The notes: generated by a model from the sequence alone, not told the origin. Shown: positions 22,832 through 35,073, counted from the first letter of the stretch. The stretch: DNA of 64,000 nucleotides from Pleurotus djamor (GCA_029747585.1 JAPEVF010000198.1:1-64000); one strand, 5' to 3'. A program made the numbers and translations.

Positions 22832-24851
22832 CTATTCTTGTAGTGCTTTAAATTTAACAGCGGTTGTGTCCTTATCCTCTGGCTCTTCCACCGATCGCGA
22901 GGTATCTCTGATTTGGATTAATATCAGGGGTATGGCCAAAGTTAGGCTGACGACGACGAGGATCCAAGTTGAGAGAAACATCGTCATATACCTAGAGTAG
23001 AGAGTAATTTTACTAGATCGTTCGGGGAGTATGAAAATCTTCGACTTACGGGCGTTTTACAGCATCGAGCCTCCATGCTCCGGCGGCTCCGGCGGATTGG
23101 ATTGATTTATCTAAGACTAGAGTTAGAGGCCATCTCCCCAGGAGAGTGATCAGGCTTAACAAAAGCCAGCCAGATGTGCAAGCTGAGCAGCGTCATTGGA
23201 AAGAGCGCCAATCAACCAGAAGGTGAAGATTTGGAATATAGCGTCAAGAACGCCACAGAGCATGTATAGAAAAATCTGAGGAATGTACCCGTTATCAAGT
23301 ATGTCCATTTTCGAGGCATCCGGCGGGATAGATGAACGTGAGTAGCTCCTGGGCCGGATCCTTAAGCAATTGAAGCAAGAGACATAAGAGTTCGGGATAC
23401 AGACCTCTGATATATGTATGCCCATATGTGGACGACGAAGGAGAGCACAAAGACAAGCGACCAAGCGATAATGGCTCTAGATCGACGAGGCACGGTTTTC
23501 TTGTCAAGCACCATAGACAGTCCAAGGGCTCCGAAGATTTGAGAAAGCCAGTATACTGAATTGTTCAGCGACCGCGCTCTGATATTGAAGACCGCAGCGT
23601 TGAAGTCATTGAATTCTGAGAATTATGTGAGGCACGAGGGAAACAAGTTCCATTAGAACGAGAGCGTACGCCATGTATAGAACCAGTTGCTCGCGAAGAA
23701 CATTGGGAAGAGTAAGAGAATCGTTGGGTATGTCTTGAGGACCACCCAAAGACCATAAATCTCTTTCTTCCAGGTCGAATTCCGAGTGATGAGAACCTGA
23801 GAGCCGTCTGTTCGGCGAACCTTAGACGGATCTGCCATAGCGAGGGGTATTGCACTCCCGGATAACGTGAGCGCAAGGAACGCGATCTAAAGAGTCTATG
23901 AGAGATATGTGACAAAGAACTCGGAGCTGACGAACGTAGGTCTCGTTTCCAACTGAACAGTAAGGGGTGAACCCATTTTCAGTGTGATGAGACGAAGGAC
24001 ATGGGCCTACCGGAGTTGCTCTGAGCCCAGAGGTCAGTAGATTCTACGATGGACGATGTCGGGAAAAACATAAGTACCTACCTGAGAGCGAAAGTTTTCT
24101 GATAAAGATACCACTGCACCAACAACGGCACCCATGTTGAATATGGCCCAAAATATCCCGATGAATCGTCCCTTCTGTGACTCCGTTGGGTAAGACAGCA
24201 TGAGGGAACCTTGCGCGGCCCAAAGCATTCCTATGGGGGTTTGGGTCAACTTACGAAGGGTGCATGGAAAGGGCGTGAAACGTCACGTACCAGCGCATAA
24301 TCCTTGTATTGCACCAGCGGCGATGACGAACCCACCCGCTCTTGAATGAATGTTCAAGGTCAGAAACGAGCCGATATACAGCGCGTATCCGAGGCTTCCG
24401 ATAAATAGGGTAGTGCGAGGACCTAGCCTATTGTTGATCGACCTACCACGACGCAGACAGCAATTAGACGCTGAGTAACGAGAGTTTAATGAGCAACGTA
24501 CCCAGAAAAGAACGCTGAAAACGCAAACACGGCATAATGGGCAGCATTTGAGTTAGCACTGGTGGCGGAATCCACCTGTCCAGCGGCTCCAAGACCGTTC
24601 AAAGCGTTGAAAAGCCCTTGATAGATCATTTGTATGAGGACGCGACGCAGAATCACGGAACGAGGCGGCACACCTGGGCACATGAAGAATATGAGGGCAA
24701 GCACGATAACCTAGGGCAGGATAAGCATCTTCAAAAGGTGCCATCACTACGACGAACGAACCTGCGTCACTGGGTGATAATACAGCCTTCGTAGAAGCGA
24801 TTCCGAGGGACCATCTCCGAGTCCTTCACTTTCAACTGAGTATTCGCGCAT
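22832..24851 (-). CDS. UNC93-like major facilitator family membrane protein
   Basis: Twelve exons on the minus strand: 24851-24762, 24710-24674, 24616-24502, 24442-24291, 24230-24082, 24020-24011, 23952-23936, 23886-23670, 23615-23405, 23348-23161, 23110-23050 and 22991-22832. They join without a stop to 468 aa. Hallmarks of the fungal UNC93/DUF895 group are present: FNALNGLGAAGQ, AAQGSLMLSYPTESQKGRF, FWAIFNMGAVVGA, FFASNWFYTWQFNDFN and SIQSAGAAGAW. About ten to twelve hydrophobic segments are expected, so it should be an integral membrane transporter-like protein. The substrate is unknown. Two exons are only 10 and 17 bases long. An upstream ATG (25017) could begin an earlier exon, but its phase does not fit the next acceptor, so I used ATG 24851. 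Confidence 0.85.
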
Positions 24852-25017
24852 TGTCAGCTCAGCCGTTGGTGTACCCAAGGAGTCGTGCTGAAGGGAAAAC
24901 CATTTGTTACTTATCTTTCAGGTGAACATGTGACGACAAGAAGCCTTACAGATCTATTTTTGTGATATTACCGGACGGTGTGTTTAAGGGTCGCGGATTT
25001 GGGGAGTTCATGGACAT

Positions 25018-26251
25018 CGAGCATTGAAGAGTACAATAGACGCGGCATGGTGATGGTGTGGACGGCGAGGCGGTCCAATGTCGATAGTCGTCCCTAGAAG
25101 GGGAAGTCCTGCGTAGTGTGGGTATAAGAAATGACAGGCCTAGGAAAACGTCGAAGAGACTGACCAGCGAAGGAGGTTCAACTCAAGGTGGGTGAAGTCA
25201 GGGTCAAGGAGCACAAAAGTGACAAGTCACGGTGGCTTCAATCATAGGAGTCCGTTAGGAGTCTAAGCTCTGGGGGGGCACTGCGAGCACCCCTTCTCTC
25301 CCAGGCAAAACACCCTTACAGAAGTGTTAGCTAACCTTCCTACCGTTTTCGACAAGAGGAAAGACCGTATAGCAATGTAATAACGAAGGAAGGGCCATAT
25401 AAATATGGCAAAACCTGAGACTTACTGGTAAATGAGGCTTTGTAACAATGACAAAAGTATGTTTACGCGCGAGAAATAGTAACAAGTGGGTAGTAAGTAC
25501 GGGAATTGAGGTGTCGAATTATCTTGCTTTCAAGGGCTCACAGGTGTTTATGATGAGACGGAAACACCATACGAGTACAGTACATATTACGTACCTCCTG
25601 CAATTCATCGCCGTGAAGTCCCCCAGGATACGGGGACCTCATCATCTCTACAGCACCGTTCCGACTCAATAGAGTGGGCGCCGCCGCGGCCATCCTCTTG
25701 GGCATAGTGATGTGAAAGTTCAATCCTGAACCACGGTTCAAACTTGAACTCTTGAGAACCGCACCGAAGTTCGGTCCAAGGTTTCGGCGAGTTGGAAACG
25801 ACAAGGAAACAAGCATTTCTTGACAAGAAATGAGAACTGGACGAAGCGGAAGAGGGGGTGGCAGTGTGTGGATCACATGACGGGAAAGAGAGATCAAACC
25901 GAAACCTTCTACTAGTAAACTAGTCTCAGGAATTGGTTAATGGGGACATTTTTCCGTAGCGAAAAACAAGCAGAAGTGAGCGAAGAAGGATTTTAGCAGT
26001 TCGAAAAGGCGTGGCGTCTGACAGTGGGGGAAAGTCAGCGTCGCGAGAGTTATATAGCAAGATTGCACAGCACACAAAGAATGAGATCTGCAAATGACGA
26101 TGAATAAAATTACAAACTACTGAGAGCGGTGGGAAGATCGCGTCGTATGAGGACGGTAGAAGCTATATACGCCTTCAGACGCGCCTACGAGTCCTTCATC
26201 TCCTAGTCTCAGAGAAGACCGGATAGAGGTCATCCTCAACGTCGTTAGTAC
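25018..26251. other. Intergenic, possible tiny exon but no supported gene
   Basis: A minus-strand ORF near 25760-25600 contains MPKRMAAAAPTLL and ends at a GTACGT donor-like site, but no downstream exon could be joined. Otherwise only short ORFs. Confidence 0.35.
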
Positions 26252-27016
26252 CTAGCAAGTTCGCGGCTTCTTCGGTCGATACTTGATAGAATCTCCCTTC
26301 GTGAGGTCCTTCGTCAGGACAGACTTGATCCACCTTCGGCAAGCTAGCCAGTCGACGTCTGCCCCTCTGAGAGAATGGTGCGAGCGACAGTGTTGCACCA
26401 GTAAAGTCTTCCGAGCGAACATAGCGCAGCAACCATTCTCCTTGTTTTCATCGTCTATGGACGTATAAGGACAAACCCATGCCTCGGAGTGCTTTTCTGC
26501 GCGGCGCCGTTTGAGATGACGGGCCGTTAAAGTGGTCTCGCCGAAGCCGCTAATCGTGTGAGTGATGGGTTGCAGAGGTGTAGGTTGAAACGCGTCCGCG
26601 ACCAGCGTTGGGGGTGCTGGGACACGGAAAGTGAATGCGTTAGCGGATCCAACTCCGAATTTGAGGGGAGGAATAACGGGCTCTTGAGTTGTCGAAGTTG
26701 CAAGTGGGATCGACTTGGATGGAGGCGTGGAGATAGGCGCGGTCGTGGTCACAGTGGGCTCGGCGGGTGGGGGTGGTGGGGAGGTTTGACATGTAGTGCG
26801 TCCAGGTTGACTGGANATGGTGGCCGACCGTGGAGATCGTGGAGTACGAGGACCTAATTGGAGTGGCTTGAACTCCGAGTCTGTTTGGGGTAGAACGTAG
26901 GCGATGGTGTCCGAGGCCTCACCACCGATATCCTTGGTGCTTCCGTTAAAATCGAGAGTGGTTGATCCCGTGAAGACCGAAGGGTCTACACGAGGAGGGG
27001 GGCTGCAGCTGCTCAT
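26252..27016 (-). CDS. Zinc-finger-like protein with a Pro/Thr-rich N-terminus
   Basis: A 254-aa frame from ATG 27016. The first 160 residues are low-complexity (Pro, Ser, Thr). The C-terminal region has a basic helix (HLKRRRAEKH), then WVCPYTSIDDENKENGCCAMFARKTLLVQHCRSHH, which has the Cys and His spacing of an irregular C2H2 finger. A basic tail follows (YRPKKPRTC). It resembles the next gene in the pattern 'CP...LFARRD...H'. There may be an upstream exon: the frame continues back through a TTGTAG acceptor as PECLCHHFDTNGFLA, and a preceding ORF at 27013-27279 could donate phase 0 sequence. One N (26816) lies in frame. DNA binding is inferred, not shown. Confidence 0.5.
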   Translation of the reverse strand: MSSCSPPPRVDPSVFTGSTTLDFNGSTKDIGGEASDTIAYVLPQTDSEFKPLQLGPRTPRSPRSATXSSQPGRTTCQTSPPPPPAEPTVTTTAPISTPPSKSIPLATSTTQEPVIPPLKFGVGSANAFTFRVPAPPTLVADAFQPTPLQPITHTISGFGETTLTARHLKRRRAEKHSEAWVCPYTSIDDENKENGCCAMFARKTLLVQHCRSHHSLRGADVDWLACRRWIKSVLTKDLTKGDSIKYRPKKPRTC

Positions 27017-27279
27017 CGCAAGGAAACCGTTGGTGTCGAAGTGGTGGCAAAGGCACTCAGGCTACAAGCAAGAATAATGAGACGCGATGAGCACAAAGCA
27101 AAGAGATAGTAGCTCACTTTCAAAGTCGGGGTTTCCGAGATACCAAGTCTCGTTGATCTAACGGTCTTGAGCGACAGTGGAAATTGGGAGGAACGTGGCT
27201 GAAGGATAAATCGCAACCGAGCGATTAGAGGTACCCAAGGTCCAGTTGGGAAAGAGGTGAGGAAGGCAAGGTAGACCAC

Positions 27280-28427
27280 CTATGATGGAGGCACGGCTTT
27301 ATAGATGCTAAATCGCTTACACGGAAGACCAAAGGGATACAGTCAATGAGGACGCCACTGACCAATGCTGAAGCGCTGACCCATTGTCATGTATATTCGG
27401 ATCCGCATAGACATACCATGGAAACCAAGAAGTCAAGTGCATAGACCATTGGGTTACTTCAACAAAGGAGCCCGCGTCACTTATCTCCGGTACCTGAGGA
27501 AAATCCAGCCGTTTGGAAGGAGACGCGATATCTGAGATATATAGGCGCAGGTTGTTTTCTCCGCCGTAGATCACTAGTCAGTCACCCCTTCTATTTAAAG
27601 GTCTTGTTAAAGGGCCCGGTGTAGATAATCTCGGTGCTGAATGAACGTGTCCGGACCGTGGAACGTTGGTGGGACGATGTGGGGCAAGCTGTAGGCTGTG
27701 TGTGGTATAGAGCGAGATCATAGCTTTCCTAGTGCCCATTCCTTGATCTTCGTGTGCGCAAGAGTTCAGGCCTTCAGGAACAAGCGTCTTGTATTGTATT
27801 GAGAGAGAACGAGAACTCTGAAGAAAAAGACAGAAGTGCCAAGAAGCAGGCGCTAAGATGGAACGACCAGTGGGAGCATGTCGTTTACCGGTATTTGGTG
27901 TTCGGTTTTATGTTGCCATATCTCATCCGTTGTCCATGAATTGGTAAGGATGAGGCCTTTGACGTTGAGGTGGTGGAAGGTTCAAACAATTTTTTGCCAA
28001 CGTGTTATGCATGACGTCATCGCGGGCCCTCCAAGAACGACTCTGCATGGCTCGATGGGATGGATGAAGTTGGGATGAAGAGGCACTTGTGAGATTGCTC
28101 AACTACAACATGAAGCCAGAGACTGAGATAGACGCGACGCGTCCAACAAGTATATATTGTAATTAATGAAACTATTTAATGAACATGATTCATAGAAGCG
28201 ACAAATGGTAACTACTAAACGAGAAGATAAAGATAATGTCGAGATTAAGAGAAAAGTGGGGATGAGATAACAAGGGAGGGAGAGGTACAGGGTAAGCGAA
28301 GCAGCGGTGGAGTACCACAAGGAACTAGCAGGCCGACGGCGCAGATGGGGTCCGGGGAGTTGGGGGAGGGAGGGGGGTGAAGAATAATGATGTCCGTTGA
28401 GGAGGTGAGACCATGAAAATCGAGTCT
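27280..28427. other. Intergenic, weak ORF only
   Basis: A minus-strand ORF of 85 aa (27317-27574) contains possible splice donors, but no phase-consistent gene could be built. The rest, to 28427, is 3' flank of the next gene. Confidence 0.35.
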
Positions 28428-29280
28428 TCAGGTCTGACGAGCCTTCAAGGCTTTCTTCTTCATGCTTTTCCTGACTTGGACGGCCAACTCTCTAAGGCCT
28501 TCAATAAAATCTTCTCGAGAAGGTACTCGGTCGACTGCACGCTCGTTACCGGGCTTGGGTCGTTTACAAGTCTCCATGTCCTCTGGAAGTTTAGCATGCT
28601 TCTCCCCCCTGTTCTTAGCATCCGTCGCGTGTCGATTAATTTGATCCCTCCTCGCGAAGAGCGTCGGGTGGTTGCAAGGACATTGCCATTGGTAGTCGTG
28701 GTTAAGGCGGTGAGCGTCAAGGTCGCGCTTGGCACGACGCATAAAGGCGCAGCCATCCCGAAGACAGGTGATCGCGTAAAGGGGGTGCTTTGTGATGTCG
28801 GTCGGGACGTTCTCGGTGTCGGTGAGACTGAGGAACTCAACGTCGTCCTTGGAAAAGCCCTTGCGAGTACGCGGATCGGGAGTAACTTTTCTTTTAGTCG
28901 AAGACGTCTTTCGGTGCTGGCCACCCTTTCCCTTGCGTTGTTTCTTGGGATGCTGCACAGGTCGGAGGGGACTGTCCTGAGTACGAGTCNAAGTCGAAGC
29001 GGGGATGGATGTCGCAGCTGCTTGAATCGAGTGGTTGGGAGTAGGGGGTGTCTCGGAGTCGGATAGTATATCCTCTGGGTATTGCATTACAGCATAAACA
29101 TCGACGGTGATTGGGTCCTCGAAGGAAAGGCTGGATACAACTGTGGCATCTGGTTCGGGGGACCACCTCCCACGATGAACGACCCAAGGATCAGTGGTCT
29201 AAGCAAGTGTAAGATAATTATCTTGGATATGTAGTAGGATATCTACTGACCTGAACTTCGTAGCTGTAGGAATACATCAT
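28428..29280 (-). CDS. C2H2-like zinc-finger protein
   Basis: Two exons on the minus strand, 29280-29251 and 29198-28428, giving 266 aa. The N-terminal half is polar with Pro and basic runs (KKQRKGKGGQHRKTSSTKRK). The C-terminal half carries ITCLRDGCAFMRRAKRDLDAH followed by WQCPCNHPTLFARRDQINRH, two Cys/Cys-His/His groups consistent with tandem irregular C2H2 fingers. A basic helical tail (VRKSMKKKALKARQT) follows. It is probably a nuclear DNA-binding protein. The paralogous arrangement with the gene at 26.2-27.0 kb suggests a local duplication that has diverged. An N at 28990 is in frame and seems to replace a base. Confidence 0.6.
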
Positions 29281-30213
29281 CGTGGAAGAGCAAAGCTGGA
29301 AGCTGGAGGACGGCAAAGAAATGCGAACGAAAGTCAAAGGCAACAGCTCGCTCAGGAGGGATCCACCCCAGTATTTATAGGCCACCAGAGAACATTGGAG
29401 GGCGGAATGTTCTGACTGTGCGGGCCATTGTCCACTGTTATCGCCATGTCCATATTTGGAGTGTCGCCTACCCGAAATGAAATATTGGACCAGTGGCTGA
29501 CGTGGACCCTGAATAGTGTAGCAACGGCTTCGGCCAATGCCACTCAACAAAGGAAAAGTTGGCGCCCACAGACATGCGTGCCATAGTTCCGTGATATTAC
29601 GAGCCCAAAATGACAATCGGAACGAATAAAGACTGGGAGGACACGTTCCGATGCTCAGGCTGCACCAGATAAGTTAGATATCGCCGAGCGAGGCATTGAA
29701 TACAGGCGCCAAGCATGGTCATGTTGGTGTGCTTGTCGTGATACATTCTTCATATCGAAGGCCGGGTCCGGAGATATGCAGCGAGGAGTACTTGGGCAAT
29801 GAGAGCTTGATGAGAGCGGTCTTTTTTCAGACCACGTGCGAGAAGGACAAAGACCCTAAATCTTCCAATTTCGACACAGCACAGCGGAAGATGGGCTTGC
29901 CAATGACTTCTAGTCCGTTTGCCATTCCAGGAAGTAACGATAACGCCCGAGGTGCTCTAGACTCTGGCAGTTGGGTTGTGGTTCCAATTCGGAGCGAAGG
30001 CTCCGCGGAGACATCCGGTGGCCACAGCCACGAAAACGTGGATGCGGGGAAGCGCCTATTTCCCCGTTTAGGCAACCTGCCACTAACTCCGAACAGTCAT
30101 GTCACTGTCAGGAGGAGACACGAGGTCTCCGCCATTTCGCTTCACTGCACTCCTTTCAGACATCCTAGCGTTACTCGACCAAACCTGTGGTACTGACGGC
30201 TCGAATACGAATC
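29281..30213. other. Intergenic, no supported gene
   Basis: Contains a 166-aa plus-strand ORF (29696-30196) without recognisable motifs. The stretch separates the divergent zinc-finger gene and the lipase and should hold both promoters. Confidence 0.4.
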
Positions 30214-31638
30214 ATGAACGACCCGAAGCCCACCGCAGATCCATCTCTGGTTGGACCAGAAACTCAAAGGGAACCTATCCCTTCGCGTAGGTACCTCTCG
30301 GATCTTGACTTGTTCTGTTGTCGCGTTGCAAAAGTCAGCTAACTGGTGCATCAACTGCATGTAGGCCTCTATGATGACCTAGTTCATTACTTCAAGTTCG
30401 CATCTTGTGCCTATGTGCCTATTTGTCCGCGTCCGAACGGGAAACATCTTGTTCTTCCGGTACGTGCTCGATAATTCCTTGTCTAAACTGGCATCTAGCT
30501 TACTTGGAGATTGTATCTTCGACAGTTCAGTAATACAGTAACAGACGTTCAAGGATACGTTGCACGCGATGATGAACGCAAGGAGATCATCGTCGCACTC
30601 CGTGGAAGGTGAGTTATCAATGGATAAACGTCGTGCAAATGCCCCCTGATGCCTGATGTCTCACTCTACTAGTCTATCCATGACGGACTTCCTCCTCGAT
30701 GGATCCATAGTCCTGGTCCCCCTACTTACATTCGGCGTGAAAGCTCCAAGTACGCGTCAAGTCGTTCTCTTTACTCACATCGAGCTTCCAGCTCATGTGC
30801 ACTTTCCTCCCAGGTGAAATACGCGTCCATGTTGGGTTTCTTACGTGGTACGCTTAACTTCTCCCTCCTTTATCGCTTTCACTTAGCCTTACGCGCCAGT
30901 TGGAACTCTGTCTCCCTGGAAATAACCAACATCGTATCCTACGAACTGTCCTCCCACCCGGACTACACGATCGTAACGACGGGTCATTCTCTCGGAGGCG
31001 CGTTAACGGACTTCGCAGCTGTCTCTCTGAAGACAAAGTTCGCAGACAAGTATGCTACTGATTCGTCTGGCTCATCGATCACTTCTTGACGTCGGACACA
31101 GACATGTTAGATCTTACTCATACGGCGCACCAAGGACGGGGGTAAGTCGTATGTGATGAAGAAGGTTTGCTTGTGGTAGTGATCCCGGGCCGATGCAGAA
31201 TCAAGCCTGGGCAGAGTTCATCAATAAGGCATTCGGCGACGCAATGCACAGAGGTAAAACCGCTTGCTCCTTCTTTCCTGCTCGTCTAAATGCCAGCAAC
31301 AGTGGTTCATACGAGTGACGGGTACCTTCCAACCACCCGAAGCCTCTTCACATACTCACAAGGCCTCCTCTAGAGTCCCTACAATGATTCCGATGAAGCT
31401 CGGATACCGTCACCACGGTATAGAATACTGGCAACACACCGATCCACCATCAGCCAAAACAACAACGCAGTGTTCACCCGATGGAGAGGATCCGAGCTGT
31501 TCCATGTCCGTCCCGACACGGGGGATTAATCCGGCCCATGCTTGGGTGCGTCTAATGCCATTCTCTACTCGGCGGTCTTGTACTGACACGACAAGACAGT
31601 ACTTTGGCATTATGGCAGCGACGCCGTTTTGTCTATGA
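30214..31638 (+). CDS. Class 3 lipase (alpha/beta hydrolase)
   Basis: Eleven exons: 30214-30286, 30365-30459, 30526-30608, 30673-30749, 30814-30847, 30900-31049, 31102-31141, 31199-31253, 31297-31321, 31374-31545 and 31600-31638. They join exactly to 280 aa. The catalytic triad is visible: Ser151 in GHSLGGAL, Asp210 in HTSDGVPT, and His224 in GYRHHGIEYW. Other family blocks include GYVARDDERKEIIVALRGS and SYSYGAPRTGNQAWAEF. These enzymes hydrolyse ester bonds of acylglycerols or related esters. The modelled start gives no signal peptide, unlike most relatives, so a further 5' exon may be missing or this copy may be intracellular. The gene converges on the Ecm11-domain gene. Confidence 0.88.
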
Positions 31639-31751
31639 AGGTCCACGGATGTGATTGAGCTGTAGGGTATGTAGGGTAATTTAGTACACGGTATAATCAC
31701 TACAACGGCGGGCAGGTCCATTGACAAGAAAAGCAGTTAATGGAGCCATCT

Positions 31752-33187
31752 TCATCGGCCGAGGACAGCGCCACTATTCTTGACCAGTTGCTCCTTCGCT
31801 TTGACGAGAGACTGTTTGCGCTCGTCCAGAATGACATTGTGGTCGTCGACGCTCTTGTTCATGTCTGCGAAAAGCTTGATCTTGGTGCTAGACATTGGAC
31901 AAACAATGAGATGCGGCGTATGGGAATGGAAGAGGAAGACTCACGTCATATGGTCTTTGACCTGACAAGGATTCGTCAGCGTCGGGGGACACTTCATGGT
32001 AAAAGAATACGTACGAAGTCCAGCATTTGGGCGAAGCGATGCGCAAGTTCTAGACGGAGGGATTCAGAGCAGGCAAGTGTGATAAGTATGATCTTACCAT
32101 CAGCCCCAGAAACCCATTCATCCATCGTACATGATTTCCACTTTTCTCTCGCTTCTTCGTACTTATCCATGTTCGCAACAACATATTCATCCACGTTCAC
32201 TCCAAAGACTTTGCTGAGAGCGCTCTCTTTTGGTAGCGCAGGAGGACCAGATAGAGGTGGGGTCGAAGGAGCAGCGAGTTGATGAGGAGAGGTCATAGCT
32301 CGGGGGTCGAACAGATTATCTTGGTCCTACATTTTGTTCAGATCTCGGAGCATATACAGCAAATTGAGAAAACTCACTCGATGAGGGCGCTTTATCCTGA
32401 TTGCACCGGGTGGCAAGACATCGTCATCGGGTTGGTGCTCATACTCTGGTCGTCCGCGTTTTGTAGCGCGGGCGATACTTGCTGGGGTCATTTCCGACGC
32501 GTAATCATCTTGATTTTCTTCCACTGGGACGCGTTGAGGGCCTTGATAAGCGCTCGAAGGCATGTAACCATCGAAGCCCGTATTCAAGCTGGGCCTTCGA
32601 ATATTGATGGCACCGTGTCCTGGGCTGCGAGACGCGTCCAAGTTCGTGTTTGAAAGCGAGAAAGCAGCCATGTCCGAGCCATGAGTCGATATATGCGCGT
32701 TTTCGGAGGAGATAACAAGTCCCTCAGAAGATGTAGCAGAGCCAGTTCCGAGAAAACTCTTCATAGCATGTCCAGTGGGTGTATGCGATCGACGAGGCGA
32801 AGTTTCTAGTAGCTGAGAGATACTTTGTAAGTTCCTTGGCGCAGGTGAAGCTAGAGAGGTCGGAGAGTTCCAAGCACGACGTATAGACTGAGACCTCTGA
32901 AGACTCGCGTCGTGCCCATCGTTGGCCGCGCTACGAGCCTGATTGTCGCGGCGGATACTGACTGGACGAGGTTTCTTCAAGCTGGATAGATTCAGCTGCT
33001 TCGGTTCCGAGCTATGATGCTTGGTTTGTGGGTTGGGTACACTGTTGGCGTTGGCAGGCTTTTGGTGCAAAGGATTCGAGAGGTCGGGTTTGAACTGTTG
33101 AGCTGGTGGAGGCGCGTTTTCCTTTTCGTTATTTGCCCTCGACGCGGGCCTCGAAGCTATAGGGAAGAATTGTTGACGGGCACTCAT
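31752..33187 (-). CDS. Ecm11-domain protein (meiosis-related)
   Basis: Five exons on the minus strand, 33187-32378, 32326-32098, 32049-32015, 31961-31945 and 31887-31752, joining to 408 aa. The first 280 residues are disordered and basic. The C-terminus matches the Ecm11 C-terminal domain as I know it: VDEYVVANMDKYEEAREKW, CTMDEWVSGADEL, FAQMLDFVKDHMT, then KIKLFADMNKSVDDHN and a short tail. In budding yeast Ecm11 works with Gmc2 in the synaptonemal complex central element and is SUMOylated. In basidiomycetes the role is inferred only. The C-terminal helices suggest a coiled-coil assembly surface. Confidence 0.8.
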
Positions 33188-33649
33188 TGTCGCAAACGAT
33201 GAGGAGGAAACAAGAAAGAAAGCGAGATGGAAGAGAAGGGCGCTTGGGATTCAGCATAGCGCCTAGTCGGAGTCGAACTTAGACGCTCGTCCAGCTTTGG
33301 GCTGGCTCCGATCTGGAGCTCGTTGATGCATGGCTCTTGCGTTTTGCTTGCGTTGCCAATGTTTCTTGATTCACTTTCTCATCCTCATGCTTCGAGACTT
33401 ACTGGACGACTTGACCTCAGACTCACGTCCCTTCCTTACGTTTATGGGATGACGTCCTCACAACGCTGGTGGTTGGTCGTGATCGATCGAATGTTTAGCA
33501 AGAGTGTCTGTTTGGTCTCCTTCGACGCGATATAAACCAGCCACCAGAGGGCACCTGACCTGGGCCCTCGTTGACTCATGTGAACTGCCATCTTCCTTGG
33601 CCTCACCGCGGTCTATCAAGGTCGCCTTCATCGTGCAACGGTATCGCCT
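33188..33649. other. Intergenic between divergent genes
   Basis: Short spacer between the Ecm11-domain gene (-) and the Crinkler-like gene (+). A small ORF (33323-33535) is not supported as a gene. It could be 5' sequence of the next gene if its N-terminal part lies further upstream. Confidence 0.4.
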
Positions 33650-35073
33650 ATGTCACGTCACGATGCCGAATCGTTATACCTACGCCAACAATATAGAGGA
33701 GACGTGTGGCATTGGTGCGTCCCGCGTTGGGATTTGGCGGAGATCATGGTCTGGTAAGCACTAGTTTACCCGCCTTCAGAGAATCACTCAGCATCTGACC
33801 CTGTATCGCAGTATCACCCATTCCAATCTCATCGTCAAACTGTTAGAACAGCATGCAAACGACTCCCCGCCATTTCCTCTTGACGATGCTATCTCAGCTG
33901 CTCGCCAAAAATGGGGTGATGCTCCCAGAGACATCATCTACGCTCTCGTCGATGAAGATTGGCTTGAAAGAAACCTTAGATCAGCCCTCAGCCGCCCTAA
34001 CATGAATGATTTTTTCCGCGATATTTGCAAAGCCGAGTCATTCAACATCAATATCTGCCCAACTGCGACCGTGGTGTCCACTTACCGAAAGGATACTATT
34101 CTGAAAAAGAACGCGGTTACCGTCGAATTTACCAGTCCGTACATCGCAAGTCGCGTCCAACGTGCGCTAGATACGCTTTGGGGAGTGACCCGACCGGAAG
34201 GATCTGCATTTGTAATATTTGCACAAGAACGCGGGGAGGGCGTTAGCTTCGTTGGGTGGGCGTTTGAACGTTACTGTATCGACCAGCTTTCGAATGCGGG
34301 GCCTTCTCCCTTTACCGTATGCGGCGAAACTACGCAAGTCACCTCGGAAATTGGCACAATTTACACTTGCGCTTTACAAACCCCGCCGACACCTTCGTCC
34401 CTTCTTTCTAAGCTGAGATCCAAGTAAGCTTGCACTTTCTTCGGTATCTCCTCTCCTTCTCTAAACTCACGCGTATGCGCTTCCTTAGGTTGCGCGGTTC
34501 TTCCAAGCTAGACCCTCCTGCCCCTACTTCTCTGCTGCCCATCACCTTTGGTTATCACGTCCTTGACGATCGCAAATTATACCTTCCTGAGAAAAGCAAT
34601 TTCCCACTCCTCGATGCATTTTATGTTCGACTATCCGGCAAACGGTGCACGGTTGTCGTCCTTCAATTTACGAATTCGACGTGTCATAAAGGTTCCCCGA
34701 AGGGTTACGATTTCCTTGTATCGCTGAAGGAATCCTTCCAACTACAACTTCAAAATAGATTTATAAGCGATGTGCCTATGGATAAGAAACGAAGAAGGAT
34801 ACGGGAGGTTGGGTTCGAGTATAGGCTTGTGGTTCCTTTGTCTTCCACCTCCGACTCGGACGCACCCACGAGGAGCGTATCATGGCATATGCCTGCTGAT
34901 ATGCCGGAAGCTATTAAGGGACCTGTTTTCGTTCAATTTCTCCCAGTTGAGGTACGCCCGATTTGCATGAGATCCCGTGTTACATAGGCTGACTCTCTTT
35001 CCATCAGTTGCCTGTCATCGACAGGGTTGAAGACGAAAGTAGCTTCGTGATCAACAAGCAAATTGAAGCCTAG
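33650..35073 (+). CDS. Crinkler/RHS-like protein lacking an obvious NTPase part
   Basis: Four exons, 33650-33753, 33812-34423, 34489-34951 and 35008-35073, joining exactly to 414 aa. The start region reads YRGDVWHWCVPRWDLAEIMVC, typical of the segment that follows the P-loop NTPase region in agaricomycete Crinkler/retrotransposon-hot-spot-like proteins. The C-terminal part has YLPEKSNFPLLDAFYV, VVVLQFTNSTCHKGS and KGYDFL, resembling the C-terminal nuclease-like fold of that group. The Walker A motif expected upstream is not in this model, and I found no P-loop exon upstream. The gene may therefore be a 5'-truncated copy or begin at a true internal start. The family assignment is from sequence impression, moderate confidence. 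Confidence 0.55.

Noticed and set aside
28413..29066. 217-aa plus-strand ORF
   Set aside because: Antisense shadow of the zinc-finger-like gene.
31740..32282. 180-aa plus-strand ORF
   Set aside because: Antisense to the Ecm11-domain exons, which have matching splice phases and a recognisable domain.
33243..33310. Possible minus-strand tRNA (TTCGA-containing stretch)
   Set aside because: The T-arm stem does not pair and no acceptor stem or anticodon arm can be formed.
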